Below are positions 54,848-63,722 of a DNA stretch of 64,000 bases, in pieces. The position numbers and the translations under genes are program-made. Within the stretch, counting starts at the first letter, position 1. Each line of letters opens with the position of its first letter. This DNA comes from Thiocapsa bogorovii (GTDB lineage: Bacteria > Pseudomonadota > Gammaproteobacteria > Chromatiales > Chromatiaceae). The stretch lies in NCBI RefSeq assembly GCF_021228795.1, contig NZ_CP089309.1:3596001-3660000 (forward strand), written 5' to 3'. A model generated the notes under the pieces. The model had not been told where the DNA came from and ran no database searches. It saw only the letters and a list, made by a program, of their open reading frames with translations.

Positions 54848-56356
54848 TCAGCGTCGCAGGATCCGCCCGTCTGTTGCGACGCTCACCGGGCTATCGGTGC
54901 GAAAACCCTCGATCACCATGTCCGAAATCAGGCGTCCGGTCATGACGGGTTCGGTCATCTCCGCGAGCATCGCGTAGCCGTCTCCGCCGGCCGCGAGAAA
55001 ATCGGAGGTCACGATCCGATAGCGGCGTGCGGGATCGATGGGGATGTCGCCGATCGTGGCATTCGCAAGTCGTCCGTCCGCGATGATGTTGCGCACCCCG
55101 GAGACCTGGAGAAAGCCGCCGGGGTTCTCCGACGGGTCCAGCGCCGCGCTGCGCTCGAGCGCAGCGAGCAGTCGAGCGCCGGTCAGTTCACCCAAAACCA
55201 GCTCGTTTCGGAAGGGGAAGGCCTGATAGATCGACTTGAGGGTGACGGGCCCGGCGGGGATGCTGGCCCGAAAGCCGCCCCCGTTGAATAGGGCGACATC
55301 CGCCAGGGTGATTTCGCGGGCCAGATCGGCCACGAAGTTGCCGAACGGGGCTTCTTCGCGACGAATCAGCTCGCGCCAGGCGCTGAGCTCCTGCGCACTG
55401 AGACCCACCTCCTTATTGAGCTCCCGCTCGGCGTCCAGCGTGATGCGTTGGACCTCTTCGGCGATCTCCGGATCCTCCGGGCTCGCGGCGTCGATGGGAA
55501 TCAAGGCGTACTCGTCGGGCGTGAGTCGACCCTCGAGACAGCTGAAATCCATGCGTCCCAGCCAGCCGCCGCGCTCGCCGGCCTGGACGATGGGCACGTT
55601 ATCCGTCAACACCGGCGTCTCGTAGAGGTTGTGGGTGTGGCCGCCCACGATCAGGTCGATGCCGGACACGGATTCGGCCAGCCGGCGGTCGTCCGCGATT
55701 CCCATGTGTGAGAGGACCACCACCAGATCGGCGTCTTCCCTCAGCGCAGGCAGCAGGCGTCCGGCGACTGCGATCGGCTCTTCCACGCTGATGCCCTCGA
55801 TGTTTCGCGGATGGGTGGCGGTGGTCAGCTCCGGTGTGGTGAGTCCCAGGACCGCGATCTTCGGTTCACCCGGCCGTCCGATCACGATGGAAGACAGCAC
55901 CGGCAGCGGCTCCGGGTCGGACGCCACATTGGCGGTCAGGAAAGGGAAGGCGGCTTCTTCGGTCAAACCGCGGAACACCTCTTGACCATAGTCCAGCTCG
56001 TGATTCCCCATGACCGCGGCGTCCACACCCATGCGCTCGAACAGCACCAGGTCGGGCACGCCTAGGAAGAGACTTGAGGTCAGTGTCCCTTGCAGGAGGT
56101 CGCCCGCGAACAACAGCACGACCGGGCGGCTCGGATCTTCCGCCCGAACCTCGGCGACGGTCGCGGCAAGGCGGGCGATGCCGCCGCGCTCGGTTCCGTC
56201 GCGCGGGTCGGTGTAGGGCTCCAGCTGGCCGTGGAAGTCGTTGAAATGCAGGAGTGTCAGGGCGTCTCCCGGCTCGCAGGCGGCTCCGGAAAGGGAGGGG
56301 CCCAGAACAAGGAGGAGAAGCCACGACCAACGGTGGATGGGCCTTACGGACTGCAT
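54848..56356 (-). CDS. Secreted 5'-nucleotidase / metallophosphatase (UshA family)
   Basis: 502 residues from the ATG at 56356 with AAGGAA upstream; signal peptide WSWLLLLVLGPSLSGAA. Metallophosphoesterase domain: LLHFNDFHGQLEP, FAGDLLQGT, VMGNHELDYG, LSHMGIADD and GGHTHNLYE; C-terminal 5'-nucleotidase domain with APFGNFVADLAR, FNGGGFRASIPAG, AFPFRNELV and FLAAGGDGYAML. Periplasmic release of phosphate and nucleoside from nucleotides. Confidence 0.93.
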   Translation of the reverse strand: MQSVRPIHRWSWLLLLVLGPSLSGAACEPGDALTLLHFNDFHGQLEPYTDPRDGTERGGIARLAATVAEVRAEDPSRPVVLLFAGDLLQGTLTSSLFLGVPDLVLFERMGVDAAVMGNHELDYGQEVFRGLTEEAAFPFLTANVASDPEPLPVLSSIVIGRPGEPKIAVLGLTTPELTTATHPRNIEGISVEEPIAVAGRLLPALREDADLVVVLSHMGIADDRRLAESVSGIDLIVGGHTHNLYETPVLTDNVPIVQAGERGGWLGRMDFSCLEGRLTPDEYALIPIDAASPEDPEIAEEVQRITLDAERELNKEVGLSAQELSAWRELIRREEAPFGNFVADLAREITLADVALFNGGGFRASIPAGPVTLKSIYQAFPFRNELVLGELTGARLLAALERSAALDPSENPGGFLQVSGVRNIIADGRLANATIGDIPIDPARRYRIVTSDFLAAGGDGYAMLAEMTEPVMTGRLISDMVIEGFRTDSPVSVATDGRILRR

Positions 56357-56505
56357 GTCGTGTTCCTTGGGTTGAACCGACGGACGGTGAGTTGGGTCGT
56401 TGAGGTCGGACACCAAACGGCGCGACGGCGGCGAGGCCGCGTCATCGCAATCGATCCGAGTGGCTGCCCCGAGCCATCGCCGTGATTGCGACGGGGCTCA
56501 CCGCT

Positions 56506-57375
56506 TCATCGCAATCGATATGCGATCGGTACCACGATCTCCAGCCTAGACCGACCCATGCTTGCCGGGATCGCAGGCATCGGGGATGCCCGTCTCAAAA
56601 GCTCCGATGCGGCACGGTCGAGCGCAGTATGGCCGGAGCTTGATTCAATGCGATGTGAGATGACCTTCCCGTTGCGGTCGATCACGAAACGGACCCTGAC
56701 GATGCCTTCCTGGCGCAGCTTTCGGGCTTGGGATGGATAGCGTTTGTGTCGCTCCAGCCAGGCTGCGAGCTGTGCGTAGTAACGGTCTTTGGATTTGCCC
56801 CCGTCAGCCTTTCCGGCCGTTCCGCCGCTGCCCGCTCCGGCCGCTGATGCGGCGTCTCCGCCGCCCGAGCCAGGTTTGGCGCTGGCTTTGCCGGCCGCTT
56901 TCGCATCGACGGAAGCTGTCTTGGCGCCGCTCGTTGGGGGCTTTGTTGTTTGGGCTCTCTTCTCGGGTTTCGGCTCAGGGGCGGCCCGAGCGGTTCGTGC
57001 CGGCGGGGTCTTAGGGGCGCGGACGCTCTCGGCTTTCGGCTTCGGGCTCGCGGGCTCCACGGCAGTGATCGGTGGAGGCGGTTGGGGCTCGGCAGCCCGG
57101 ATCGTCTCGGTGGCCGTGACGAGGGCGGAGGCGCCGATGGCCTGGATCGCGGTCGCCTCCAAGGTCGCGGCCGGGGGGATGTTTGCCTCGATGGACTCGA
57201 TCCCATCTGCTGCGCCCTCGCCACCGGCAGCCCCGGCCCCTCCGAGAGCGATGCGGATGCCGGGATCGTTTACTGCGATCGGTGCAGCCGGTTCGAGCAG
57301 CTTCGCGAGGGCGAGATGGACAGCGAGGGCGAAGAGGAGCGCAAGCATCCACTGATAACGTCGCAGTTCCATCAC
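56506..57375 (-). CDS. tonB: TonB-family energy transducer
   Basis: 289 residues: an N-terminal membrane anchor (WMLALLFALAVHLALAKLL), a long Pro/Ala/Lys-rich periplasm-spanning region at about 60-200 and a C-terminal TonB domain at about 200-289 (YYAQLAAWLERHKRYPSQAR, GIVRVRFVIDRNGKV, ALDRAASELLRRASPMP). Transmits proton-motive force to outer-membrane transporters. Its ATG overlaps the exbD stop. The direct repeat TCATCGCAATCGAT occurs at its stop (56506-56519) and at 56442-56455. Confidence 0.93.
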   Translation of the reverse strand: MMELRRYQWMLALLFALAVHLALAKLLEPAAPIAVNDPGIRIALGGAGAAGGEGAADGIESIEANIPPAATLEATAIQAIGASALVTATETIRAAEPQPPPPITAVEPASPKPKAESVRAPKTPPARTARAAPEPKPEKRAQTTKPPTSGAKTASVDAKAAGKASAKPGSGGGDAASAAGAGSGGTAGKADGGKSKDRYYAQLAAWLERHKRYPSQARKLRQEGIVRVRFVIDRNGKVISHRIESSSGHTALDRAASELLRRASPMPAIPASMGRSRLEIVVPIAYRLR

Positions 57376-57776
57376 TCCTCTCGCGCCAAGGTCAAAAGGT
57401 CGATGTCTTCGGCCCCGGCGGCGCGCAACCGGTCGAGCAGTTCGACCACGCGAAGCGCTTCGAGGGTCGCGTCGGCCTTGATCTGTAGGTGCGGAGGGCC
57501 GTTCGCGAGCCGTTCGGCAACCCGCTCGGCGAGGGTCGTCTCTTCGAGCAGCTCGCCGTCGAGGCTCATCTGTCCCGTTCGGTCGACCAGCAGGATCAGC
57601 GGCGTCGCGCGTGCGCTCTGCGGGCTATCCGAGCGCGGGGGAGCCAAGGCGGCCGAGTCGGTCGGGGCGAGTCGGCCGGCCAACATGAAGAAGATCAGCA
57701 GCAGAAAGACGACATTGATCAGCGGGATCAGATTAGCCTCGCTGTCGGCTGCTGGTTTGGGCCGTTTCAATCGCAT
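57372..57776 (-). CDS. exbD: ExbD-family biopolymer transport protein (second copy)
   Basis: 134 residues starting MRLKRPKPAADSEANLIPLIN, with the ExbD/TolR helix INVVFLLLIFFMLAG; the essential Asp of the helix (usually LIDVVF) is replaced by Asn here (LINVVF). The periplasmic domain follows (ILLVDRTGQMSLDGELL). It sits between the first exbD and tonB. Confidence 0.9.
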   Translation of the reverse strand: MRLKRPKPAADSEANLIPLINVVFLLLIFFMLAGRLAPTDSAALAPPRSDSPQSARATPLILLVDRTGQMSLDGELLEETTLAERVAERLANGPPHLQIKADATLEALRVVELLDRLRAAGAEDIDLLTLAREE

Positions 57777-57781
57777 GGGAT

Positions 57782-58171
57782 TCAGAGGCGCAGGAGGGTC
57801 AGGTCTGTTGCGCCGGCGTCGCGCAGGAGATCCAGGGCGTCGACCAATCGCTGGAGGCTGACGCCCGCCGCGGGCTGGATCAGGATCCGTTGCGACGGGT
57901 CTTCGGCGATCCGCGAGGCGACTCGTCGGGAGAGCTCGGCGGCGGCGATCGCCTCCGCGTTGAGATCCAGGCCCTCGGGTCGCACGCGCACCAGCCAAGC
58001 GCCGACCAACGAGGTCCCGGCGGTCGCCGAGGCCGGCGCGCCCATCTCGACAGCTTGCCATTTGATGAGGCTCGATGCGAGCATGAAGAAGACGAGCAGG
58101 ATGAAGACCACGTCGATCAACGGGGTCAGGCCGATCAGTCGGCGACGGGGTGCGGGCGACTCAAACCGCAT
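57782..58171 (-). CDS. exbD: ExbD-family biopolymer transport protein (first copy)
   Basis: 129 residues with the canonical helix LTPLIDVVFILLVFFMLAS, retaining the proton-path Asp. The periplasmic domain is short. Overlaps the end of exbB by 11 bases. With ExbB it forms the proton channel that energises TonB. Confidence 0.92.
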   Translation of the reverse strand: MRFESPAPRRRLIGLTPLIDVVFILLVFFMLASSLIKWQAVEMGAPASATAGTSLVGAWLVRVRPEGLDLNAEAIAAAELSRRVASRIAEDPSQRILIQPAAGVSLQRLVDALDLLRDAGATDLTLLRL

Positions 58172-58973
58172 GCCGGATCCGAGGCGCGAGAACGGGCGGT
58201 TGTTGTGACGACACGAGCGGGCCGTCGAGCTGCAGGCCTCCGGTGAAGACGCGGGTCACCTGATCCTCCAAGCGACGCGTCACTCCTTCGAGGATGCGCT
58301 CGAGCCAATTCAGCGCGACGACGGTCGGGATGGCGACCGACAGTCCCGCGGCCGTGGTCAGCAGTGCGACCCAGATTCCACCGGACAGCACCGAGGGATC
58401 GACCTGATTTCCGGCCGCCTCGAGGGCGCGAAAGGCGTCGATCATCCCGATCACGGTTCCCAGCAGACCGAGCAGCGGACTGAGGCTGGCGATCACCTCA
58501 AGCCCGCGTAGATGGCTACGCAAGGCCGTGATCACCCCCTGAGCTCGGCGTTCGACCTCTTCGCGCAGAGCCGCCGGATCGTTCGCGTGAAGACTGCCGA
58601 GCATAGCGGTCCGAACCACCCCGGCGAGTGGGTTGTCCGCGAGGGCGAGCCTCTCGACCGCCTCGCCCCATCGACCGGCCTGCCAGTCGTTCAGCGCGCT
58701 CTCGACGCGCTCGGCGCCGCCCTTTCGCAAGCGAGAAAACTGCCAGAGCTTGATCAGGACGATGGTCAGGGCGAAGACCGACATCGCAGCCAGGATCAGC
58801 ATCACCGGGCCACCGGCGTCGATCAGTGCGCGCAGCGGCTCGGGAATCGCAGTCGCGATCGGGGACGGTACGATCATACCGAGCCAGGATCCCGTTGCCG
58901 CCACCGGATCAGGTATTTCGGAACCTACAGCGGTTAGCGGGGCGAATGCGGCGGCGGTCGCGGTTTCAGACAT
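58161..58973 (-). CDS. exbB: ExbB-family (MotA/TolQ/ExbB) proton-channel protein
   Basis: 270 residues. A periplasmic N-terminal extension of about 45 residues, then three membrane helices: GPVMLILAAMSVFALTIVLI, VIASLSPLLGLLGTVIGMI and VALLTTAAGLSVAIPTVVAL, the last two with the conserved T-G-x-x-A and LGLLGTVxGMI motifs. First gene of the exbB-exbD-exbD-tonB operon. Confidence 0.93.
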   Translation of the reverse strand: MSETATAAAFAPLTAVGSEIPDPVAATGSWLGMIVPSPIATAIPEPLRALIDAGGPVMLILAAMSVFALTIVLIKLWQFSRLRKGGAERVESALNDWQAGRWGEAVERLALADNPLAGVVRTAMLGSLHANDPAALREEVERRAQGVITALRSHLRGLEVIASLSPLLGLLGTVIGMIDAFRALEAAGNQVDPSVLSGGIWVALLTTAAGLSVAIPTVVALNWLERILEGVTRRLEDQVTRVFTGGLQLDGPLVSSQQPPVLAPRIRHAV

Positions 58974-59019
58974 CGGGTCTCTTCTCGGGGCTGGCCTCGG
59001 CGCGGCGCGGCATTTACGG

Positions 59020-59445
59020 TCACTTTACCAGAGGCGTCTCGGCGCGCGTCGACAGTGTCAGGCGCTCGATGCAATCGGAGTGCGGGCCCTCGGCATCGCG
59101 ACACTCGAGCACCTCGTTGATCAGGATGCGACCGATGTCGGTGCAGTCGAGATCAGGAATATCGAACAGCTTCACGGTGGTCTTCGCCGCCCGTAGAGGT
59201 GCGGTGTCGACGGCAAGCCGCCGAGCGATCACCCCGGCTTGATCGAACAGGATCAGATCCAGTTGCAGCGCCTCGATCGCCGGTCCGCCGCTGGTGTCGA
59301 AGACCAGATAGGCGCGACAGGCCTTCGTCTCGGGCTGGGGCTCCAACTTGTTGAGCTCGAGCTTGATCTCCTGTGCGCTGCCGATTCCGGCGCAGGTGCC
59401 GATGGTCAGGAGCAGGAAGGCCTGTAGAAGGTTGCGTTGAGTCAT
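59020..59445 (-). CDS. Small secreted protein of unknown function linked to the TonB operon
   Basis: 141 residues from MTQRNLLQAFLLLTIG at 59445; an upstream start would add 20 residues. Signal peptide cleaved near GSAQ. Mature part has four cysteines (ACRAYL, DLDCTDIG, LECRDAE, SDCIERL) in a short beta-rich domain. I do not recognise the family with certainty. It ends 46 bases before exbB and probably shares its transcript, suggesting an envelope role connected to TonB-dependent uptake. Confidence 0.7.
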   Translation of the reverse strand: MTQRNLLQAFLLLTIGTCAGIGSAQEIKLELNKLEPQPETKACRAYLVFDTSGGPAIEALQLDLILFDQAGVIARRLAVDTAPLRAAKTTVKLFDIPDLDCTDIGRILINEVLECRDAEGPHSDCIERLTLSTRAETPLVK

Positions 59446-59565
59446 CCGATGGAACCGATCAGCTATCCAGCTGGAGATCTTCGCCGCCCTCGGGGCATGG
59501 GTCAATCGGGGACGATCGAATTTCGAGATACAGCGGGGCCCCGGATCCGGCGGACGCGGGTGTGA

Positions 59566-60126
59566 TCAGTCGACCACGCTCACAAGATCGCCGATCTTCA
59601 TGCGCTCGAATAGGAAGCGCGCATCCTTCTCGCCGACGCGCACGCAGCCGTGCGAATCCGGATAGCCCGGAAGCCAGCCCTCATGCAGAAAATAGTGGCC
59701 GTAGAATTGAATGGAGTAGGGCATCCAGGCCTGCATGCCGAGCTGATTGGTATAGCGGGAAGAGACCTTGTCCTTCTGCTTGCTGAGCACCGAGAAGGTG
59801 CCGCGAGGCGTTCCGTACCCCTCGCGTCCGGAAGAAATGGGGCCTGTGCGGACGACTTGATCGTCCTCCGCGTAGATAAACGACTGGCTGCCGATCTGGA
59901 TCGTCAAAGAACGCTTTGCCTGTTCCGTGGCCGGAGCGTCTACGGACTCTGCGGCAGAATCACTCCCGGCAAGGCCCGTTTCCGGCTCTGCCGCGCGCGC
60001 GCCGTTGTCGCTCTCGACGACCTCGCCCGGCTGACGTTCGGGCGCCGGTCTCGTCGGGGATTGAGCGCAGCCCACGATCAAGGCGGCCGCGATGAACAAG
60101 GGTAAGATCCGGAGCAAGAAAACCAT
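59566..60126 (-). CDS. L,D-transpeptidase (YkuD domain) lipoprotein
   Basis: 186 residues. Lipobox LIVGC after the signal peptide, an acidic linker, then the YkuD domain: YEED-like SFIYAEDDQVVRTGP, SSGREGYGTPRGTFSVL, and the active-site His and Cys in HEGWLPGYPDSHGCVRV. Cross-links or edits peptidoglycan, or anchors proteins to it. About 205 non-coding bases separate it from the ampG-like gene. Confidence 0.92.
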   Translation of the reverse strand: MVFLLRILPLFIAAALIVGCAQSPTRPAPERQPGEVVESDNGARAAEPETGLAGSDSAAESVDAPATEQAKRSLTIQIGSQSFIYAEDDQVVRTGPISSGREGYGTPRGTFSVLSKQKDKVSSRYTNQLGMQAWMPYSIQFYGHYFLHEGWLPGYPDSHGCVRVGEKDARFLFERMKIGDLVSVVD

Positions 60127-60331
60127 GAGATGCGAGGGCTCCTGTCGTCGGACACCTGTCCCGTAACCCGCCTATATGAGGTTGCGGTCGTCTCGACACC
60201 ACCATCGGAGGGTCAAACGCAGGGCACTCCGCCATCGGATTCCGGAATCCCCGGACATTCACCGGCATGCAGCCCGAACGTGGGGGCGTCGTGGTTCGAG
60301 CAGCTCCGGTTGTCCACGGCGGTACTCGGTC

Positions 60332-61912
60332 TCACGCGACGGCTGCGGCGGCGGCTTCTCGTGCCCGATCGTCGATCGCCAGGCTGCGTCCGGCCAACCA
60401 GACCAGGACCACCACCGGGACGCCGATCAAGGTCGTAAAGACGAAGAAACCGGGATAACCGATCCCGTCGACGATCGAGCCCGAATAACCGCCCAGGACC
60501 TTAGGCAAGAGTGTCATGAGCGAGCTGAAGATGGCGTACTGGACGGCGGTGAAAGAGACGCTGGTCAGGCTCGACAGGAAGGCGACGAAGGCCGCGCTGG
60601 CAAGTCCAGCGGCGAGGTTGTCGGCTGCGACAGCGATGTAAAGCCAGGTCAGTTCAGGTCCCGCGAGCGCCAAGACAACGAAAATGAGGTTGGTCGCCGC
60701 GGACAGGATGGCCCCGAGCATGAGTATCCGCATGACCCCGTAGCGGGTTGCCATCAGCCCGCCGAGGAGCCCGCCGAGGATGCTCACGACGACCCCGAAG
60801 GTCTTCACAGCGGTCGCGATCTGCGGCTTCGAGAAGCCGATGTCTTGATAGAAGACATTGGAAATGACACCGAGGACGATGTCCGAGATCCGATAAAGCC
60901 CGACCAGGGCCAACAGGAGTAGGGCGGTCTTCAGTCCGTAGCGGCGGAAGAAATCCAGTGCCGGCTCGAGCCAGGTCTCACGCGCCATCACGGCGTTCAC
61001 CGCCCCGGCCGCCACCAACAGCCAGCCGGCCGCGACCGCAGCCGAAACGGCCACGGCGAAATGAAGTGTCTCCAGCAGAAAGCCGGTGATGGGTCCTCCG
61101 CCCGCCCCTGCCTTGAGCCACGAGAAGGCCGCTGCGGAGACGAAGAACCCGCCGGCAAAGGCAGTCGCGGCCACAAGGAAGACGCCGACCAGTCGCAGAT
61201 AGTCCGTTGCGCTGTAGACATGGGCGTCGGGACGCCGTGTCTCGGGCTCGGGGATCAGCAGTGTCGTCAGCACCCCGATCAGCATGGTGGAGGCCATGAT
61301 CAGATAGGTGTGCTGCCAGGCGCGGAAGCTGTAGTTGCCCGCCTCGGATCCGAAGAGCGCGGCGAGATAGAGCGCACCGGCACCGGCGACGACCATCCCG
61401 ATCCGATAGCCCGCGATATAGGTCGATGACATGAGCCCCTGCAAGCGCGGCGCGGCGGATTCGATCCGGTAGGCGTCGATCACAATGTCTTGGGTCGCCG
61501 CCGAGAAGCCGAGCAGGACGGCCGCGATCGCCATGCGCGTGACATGGCCGGTGCCGGTTGCCGGATCGACCAGTGCCATCCCGACGATGGCGGAGATGAT
61601 CGCGAGCTGCGAGACCAGCAGCCACGCGCGCCGCCGTCCGAGTCGACGGGTCAGCAAGGGCAGAGGCAACTTGTCGATCAAGGGCGCCCAGACGAACTTG
61701 AAGGAATAGCCCAGTGCGGCCCAGCTGAAGAAGGTCACCGCCTGACGCTCGACGCCGGCCTCGCGCAGCCACAGCGAGAGCGAGGAGAAGATCAACAGAA
61801 GCGGGATCCCGGCGGAGAAGCCGAGAAAGAGCATCGAAAGCACTCTTGGATTGGAGAGCTCGCGCGCCGTTGTCTTCCATCCCCCGGTGTTGCTGGTGTC
61901 GACTGACGTCAT
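60332..61912 (-). CDS. ampG: AmpG-like muropeptide permease (MFS)
   Basis: 526 residues from MTSVDTSNTGGWKTTAREL with GAGAG before the ATG. MFS transporter with about 14 membrane helices. AmpG signatures: LFLGFSAGIPLLLIFSSLSLWL, LGYSFKFVWAPLIDKL, RRLGRRRAWLL and VIDAYRIE. Imports anhydromuropeptides for cell-wall recycling. Its proximity to the L,D-transpeptidase gene fits a peptidoglycan theme. Confidence 0.92.
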   Translation of the reverse strand: MTSVDTSNTGGWKTTARELSNPRVLSMLFLGFSAGIPLLLIFSSLSLWLREAGVERQAVTFFSWAALGYSFKFVWAPLIDKLPLPLLTRRLGRRRAWLLVSQLAIISAIVGMALVDPATGTGHVTRMAIAAVLLGFSAATQDIVIDAYRIESAAPRLQGLMSSTYIAGYRIGMVVAGAGALYLAALFGSEAGNYSFRAWQHTYLIMASTMLIGVLTTLLIPEPETRRPDAHVYSATDYLRLVGVFLVAATAFAGGFFVSAAAFSWLKAGAGGGPITGFLLETLHFAVAVSAAVAAGWLLVAAGAVNAVMARETWLEPALDFFRRYGLKTALLLLALVGLYRISDIVLGVISNVFYQDIGFSKPQIATAVKTFGVVVSILGGLLGGLMATRYGVMRILMLGAILSAATNLIFVVLALAGPELTWLYIAVAADNLAAGLASAAFVAFLSSLTSVSFTAVQYAIFSSLMTLLPKVLGGYSGSIVDGIGYPGFFVFTTLIGVPVVVLVWLAGRSLAIDDRAREAAAAAVA

Positions 61913-62173
61913 GGGGCTCTCGATGGCGTCCTGCCGGCCGGAGCCGGCTCGGCAGCGATTGGAAACGGGCAAAACGCCGGGGAGGATACCGTTCGGCGCG
62001 TCCTCCGCTCAAGGTCGAACGGGACAGTCTTCGCCTGACGTCGGGCCGCGGACGTACTACCATGGTCTGCGTGCGGGAACCGACCTCGCAGGCGCGTTCA
62101 GCCGGCAGGCGGGTCGACCTCGTACAATGCAAGCCGCGACTCGCGTGAAGGACAACCATTAGGAGACTCAAAC

Positions 62174-62743
62174 GTGTCGAATGCAAACCAACCTAGTCTG
62201 ACCCAACCCGACGATGGCCGGCGCAGCGGCCTCGCTCGTCTCATGCTGGAGCAATGGCCCTATGTTCTTCTCTTTGTGGCTGTGATCGCGGGCGTCGCCT
62301 TCACCGATATGCGGTTGGAATTTGCGCTGCTCTACTGGCAGATCCTGATCCCGGTCTTCGGCCTGGTCTCGCTGGCCATCGGCTGGAACAGCGTGGGCGA
62401 TGACGGCAAGGGGCGGACAAGTCTGATCATCACGACCATCCTGCATTGGGGCGCCCTGTTTGTCTTGGTTTGGATCCTCTATCTGCCGCAGCTCAAGGAT
62501 GTCCTCAACGCCGAGCTCACCGGATTGCAGATCATCTTTCTGCTCGGCCTGACGGCGTTCCTCTCGGGGGTTCACGGCAATCCGCGGATGTCGATCATCG
62601 GTGTCTTTCTGATCGTCAGCGGCATCGTCGTCGCGTTTCTGGACGACGCAGCGCTCATGATGTCCGTGCTCGCCGTCGCGGTGCTGGTCGGATTGATCTT
62701 GTGGCAGAAATTTGCGGGCGGGAAATCCGCGTCTGCTCGTTAA
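62174..62743 (+). CDS. Small multi-pass membrane protein, unknown function
   Basis: 189 residues from a GTG at 62174 with AGGAGA eight bases upstream; the ATG nine bases further would break the spacing. Five or six hydrophobic helices (WPYVLLFVAVIAGVAF, LIPVFGLVSLAIGWNSV, ILHWGALFVLVWILYL, GLQIIFLLGLTAFLSGV, MSIIGVFLIVSGIVVAFL). No family recognised with confidence. Divergent from ampG. Confidence 0.8.
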   Translation: MSNANQPSLTQPDDGRRSGLARLMLEQWPYVLLFVAVIAGVAFTDMRLEFALLYWQILIPVFGLVSLAIGWNSVGDDGKGRTSLIITTILHWGALFVLVWILYLPQLKDVLNAELTGLQIIFLLGLTAFLSGVHGNPRMSIIGVFLIVSGIVVAFLDDAALMMSVLAVAVLVGLILWQKFAGGKSASAR

Positions 62744-62780
62744 AGACCCGTCGCCACAGGTATCGATTCGGGTGAGAGGC

Positions 62781-62809
62781 GGCCACTGCAACCGACGGTT
62801 GCAGTGGCC
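62781..62809. terminator. 13-bp hairpin after the membrane-protein gene
   Basis: GGCCACTGCAACC pairs exactly with GGTTGCAGTGGCC around a three-base loop, 37 bases after the stop at 62743. No T-run follows, so termination strength is uncertain. Confidence 0.55.
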
Positions 62810-63095
62810 TACGCCGGACCCGTGCGCGAGGAGCTGTGCGTCCTCGGCGGAACCGCCTTGGGACTCCCTGCTCACGAGCCCGAACGTTGAAAGGGCAGAT
62901 TCACATCCCTGAAACTGCCCACATCCCGTGAATATCAGTTTTCGTGCCAGAGCGTGATCCACGGCCCGGCAGGCCCCACGCGACCGGTCGCTGGACCGAC
63001 TCTGACCTACCCTGTCATGAGGTGACGGTTTCCGGCTCTGTGCCGTCGTCGGGTCAATTCGTCGTCTGATGTTTTTCAACGCAATGATCAGCCAA

Positions 63096-63138
63096 TAAAA
63101 AGGCCATCGTGCTCGCCTTGGCGAATCACGATGGCCTA
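63096..63138 (-). terminator. Strong leftward intrinsic terminator
   Basis: GGCCATCGTG (63103-63112) pairs with CACGATGGCC (63128-63137), with an inner CGCC-TT-GGCG stem. On the minus strand it is followed by TTTTTATTGG. No leftward protein gene lies directly upstream. Confidence 0.8.
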
Positions 63139-63583
63139 AGTGTCGGAGGCGGGCGGAGGAGGGGACCCGACCCCGAGTGCTTGCTTGGCTTGGCTGAATG
63201 TCGCCGTTCGGGGTGGGTTCGGACCACGTCTCCGATCGGTCACGTTGTGTGCGTCCCTCGGCGTCTGCGAAGCTGTCCCCTTCGGGGCGCCTCTGACCGT
63301 GTTTCCGATGACTCCAATCGCCGTTGTTCGGGGGCGCGTCGCCCGGTTCTAGCGACCGACGCGCCGATGCTCCATGCGTGCTTCCTGCGCGGTACCGTCC
63401 TGGTCCCTGTCGAGTCCCTTGGGCTCCTGTCAACTCGTGGTTTCTGCTTTCGCCTTCGTATACGCAGTGGACGTGCCAATGTTCGATTGCGTGCGACGCT
63501 GGGCCGGGCTCGCCGATCGGACGGTATCGTAGATCGTTTGCCGTACAGCGTTGAACGAATATAAAGCGCTGAAATCGATGAAA

Positions 63584-63610
63584 ATAAAAAACTGCCCAAT
63601 GGCGGGCGGT
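63584..63610 (-). terminator. Intrinsic terminator of maeB
   Basis: A seven-base stem (63591-63597 with 63604-63610, one G-T pair) followed on the minus strand by AGTTTTTTATTTT. It lies about 110 bases after the maeB stop. Confidence 0.75.
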
Positions 63611-63722
63611 TCTTTCTTCGGCAGCAACCGAAGTCGTCCTGCGAGGCGGGCGGTGGACACCGATGCGCGATGCCCGGGTCCGTCTTGGATGACCTAGGTC
63701 GTCATCTGATGACCCGTTTCGG

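Larger units (their letters stand above)
62810..63722. other. About 0.9 kb without a recognisable protein gene
   Basis: No open frame here has convincing protein character. Two leftward terminators are visible: one for maeB near 63591 and one at 63102-63138. A transcript of its own between them is possible but no family is recognised. Confidence 0.6.

Noticed and set aside
62168-63433. 421-codon open frame on the minus strand
   Set aside because: It runs antisense through the membrane-protein gene, and the translation is Arg/Pro/Ser-rich low complexity typical of shadow frames in GC-rich DNA.
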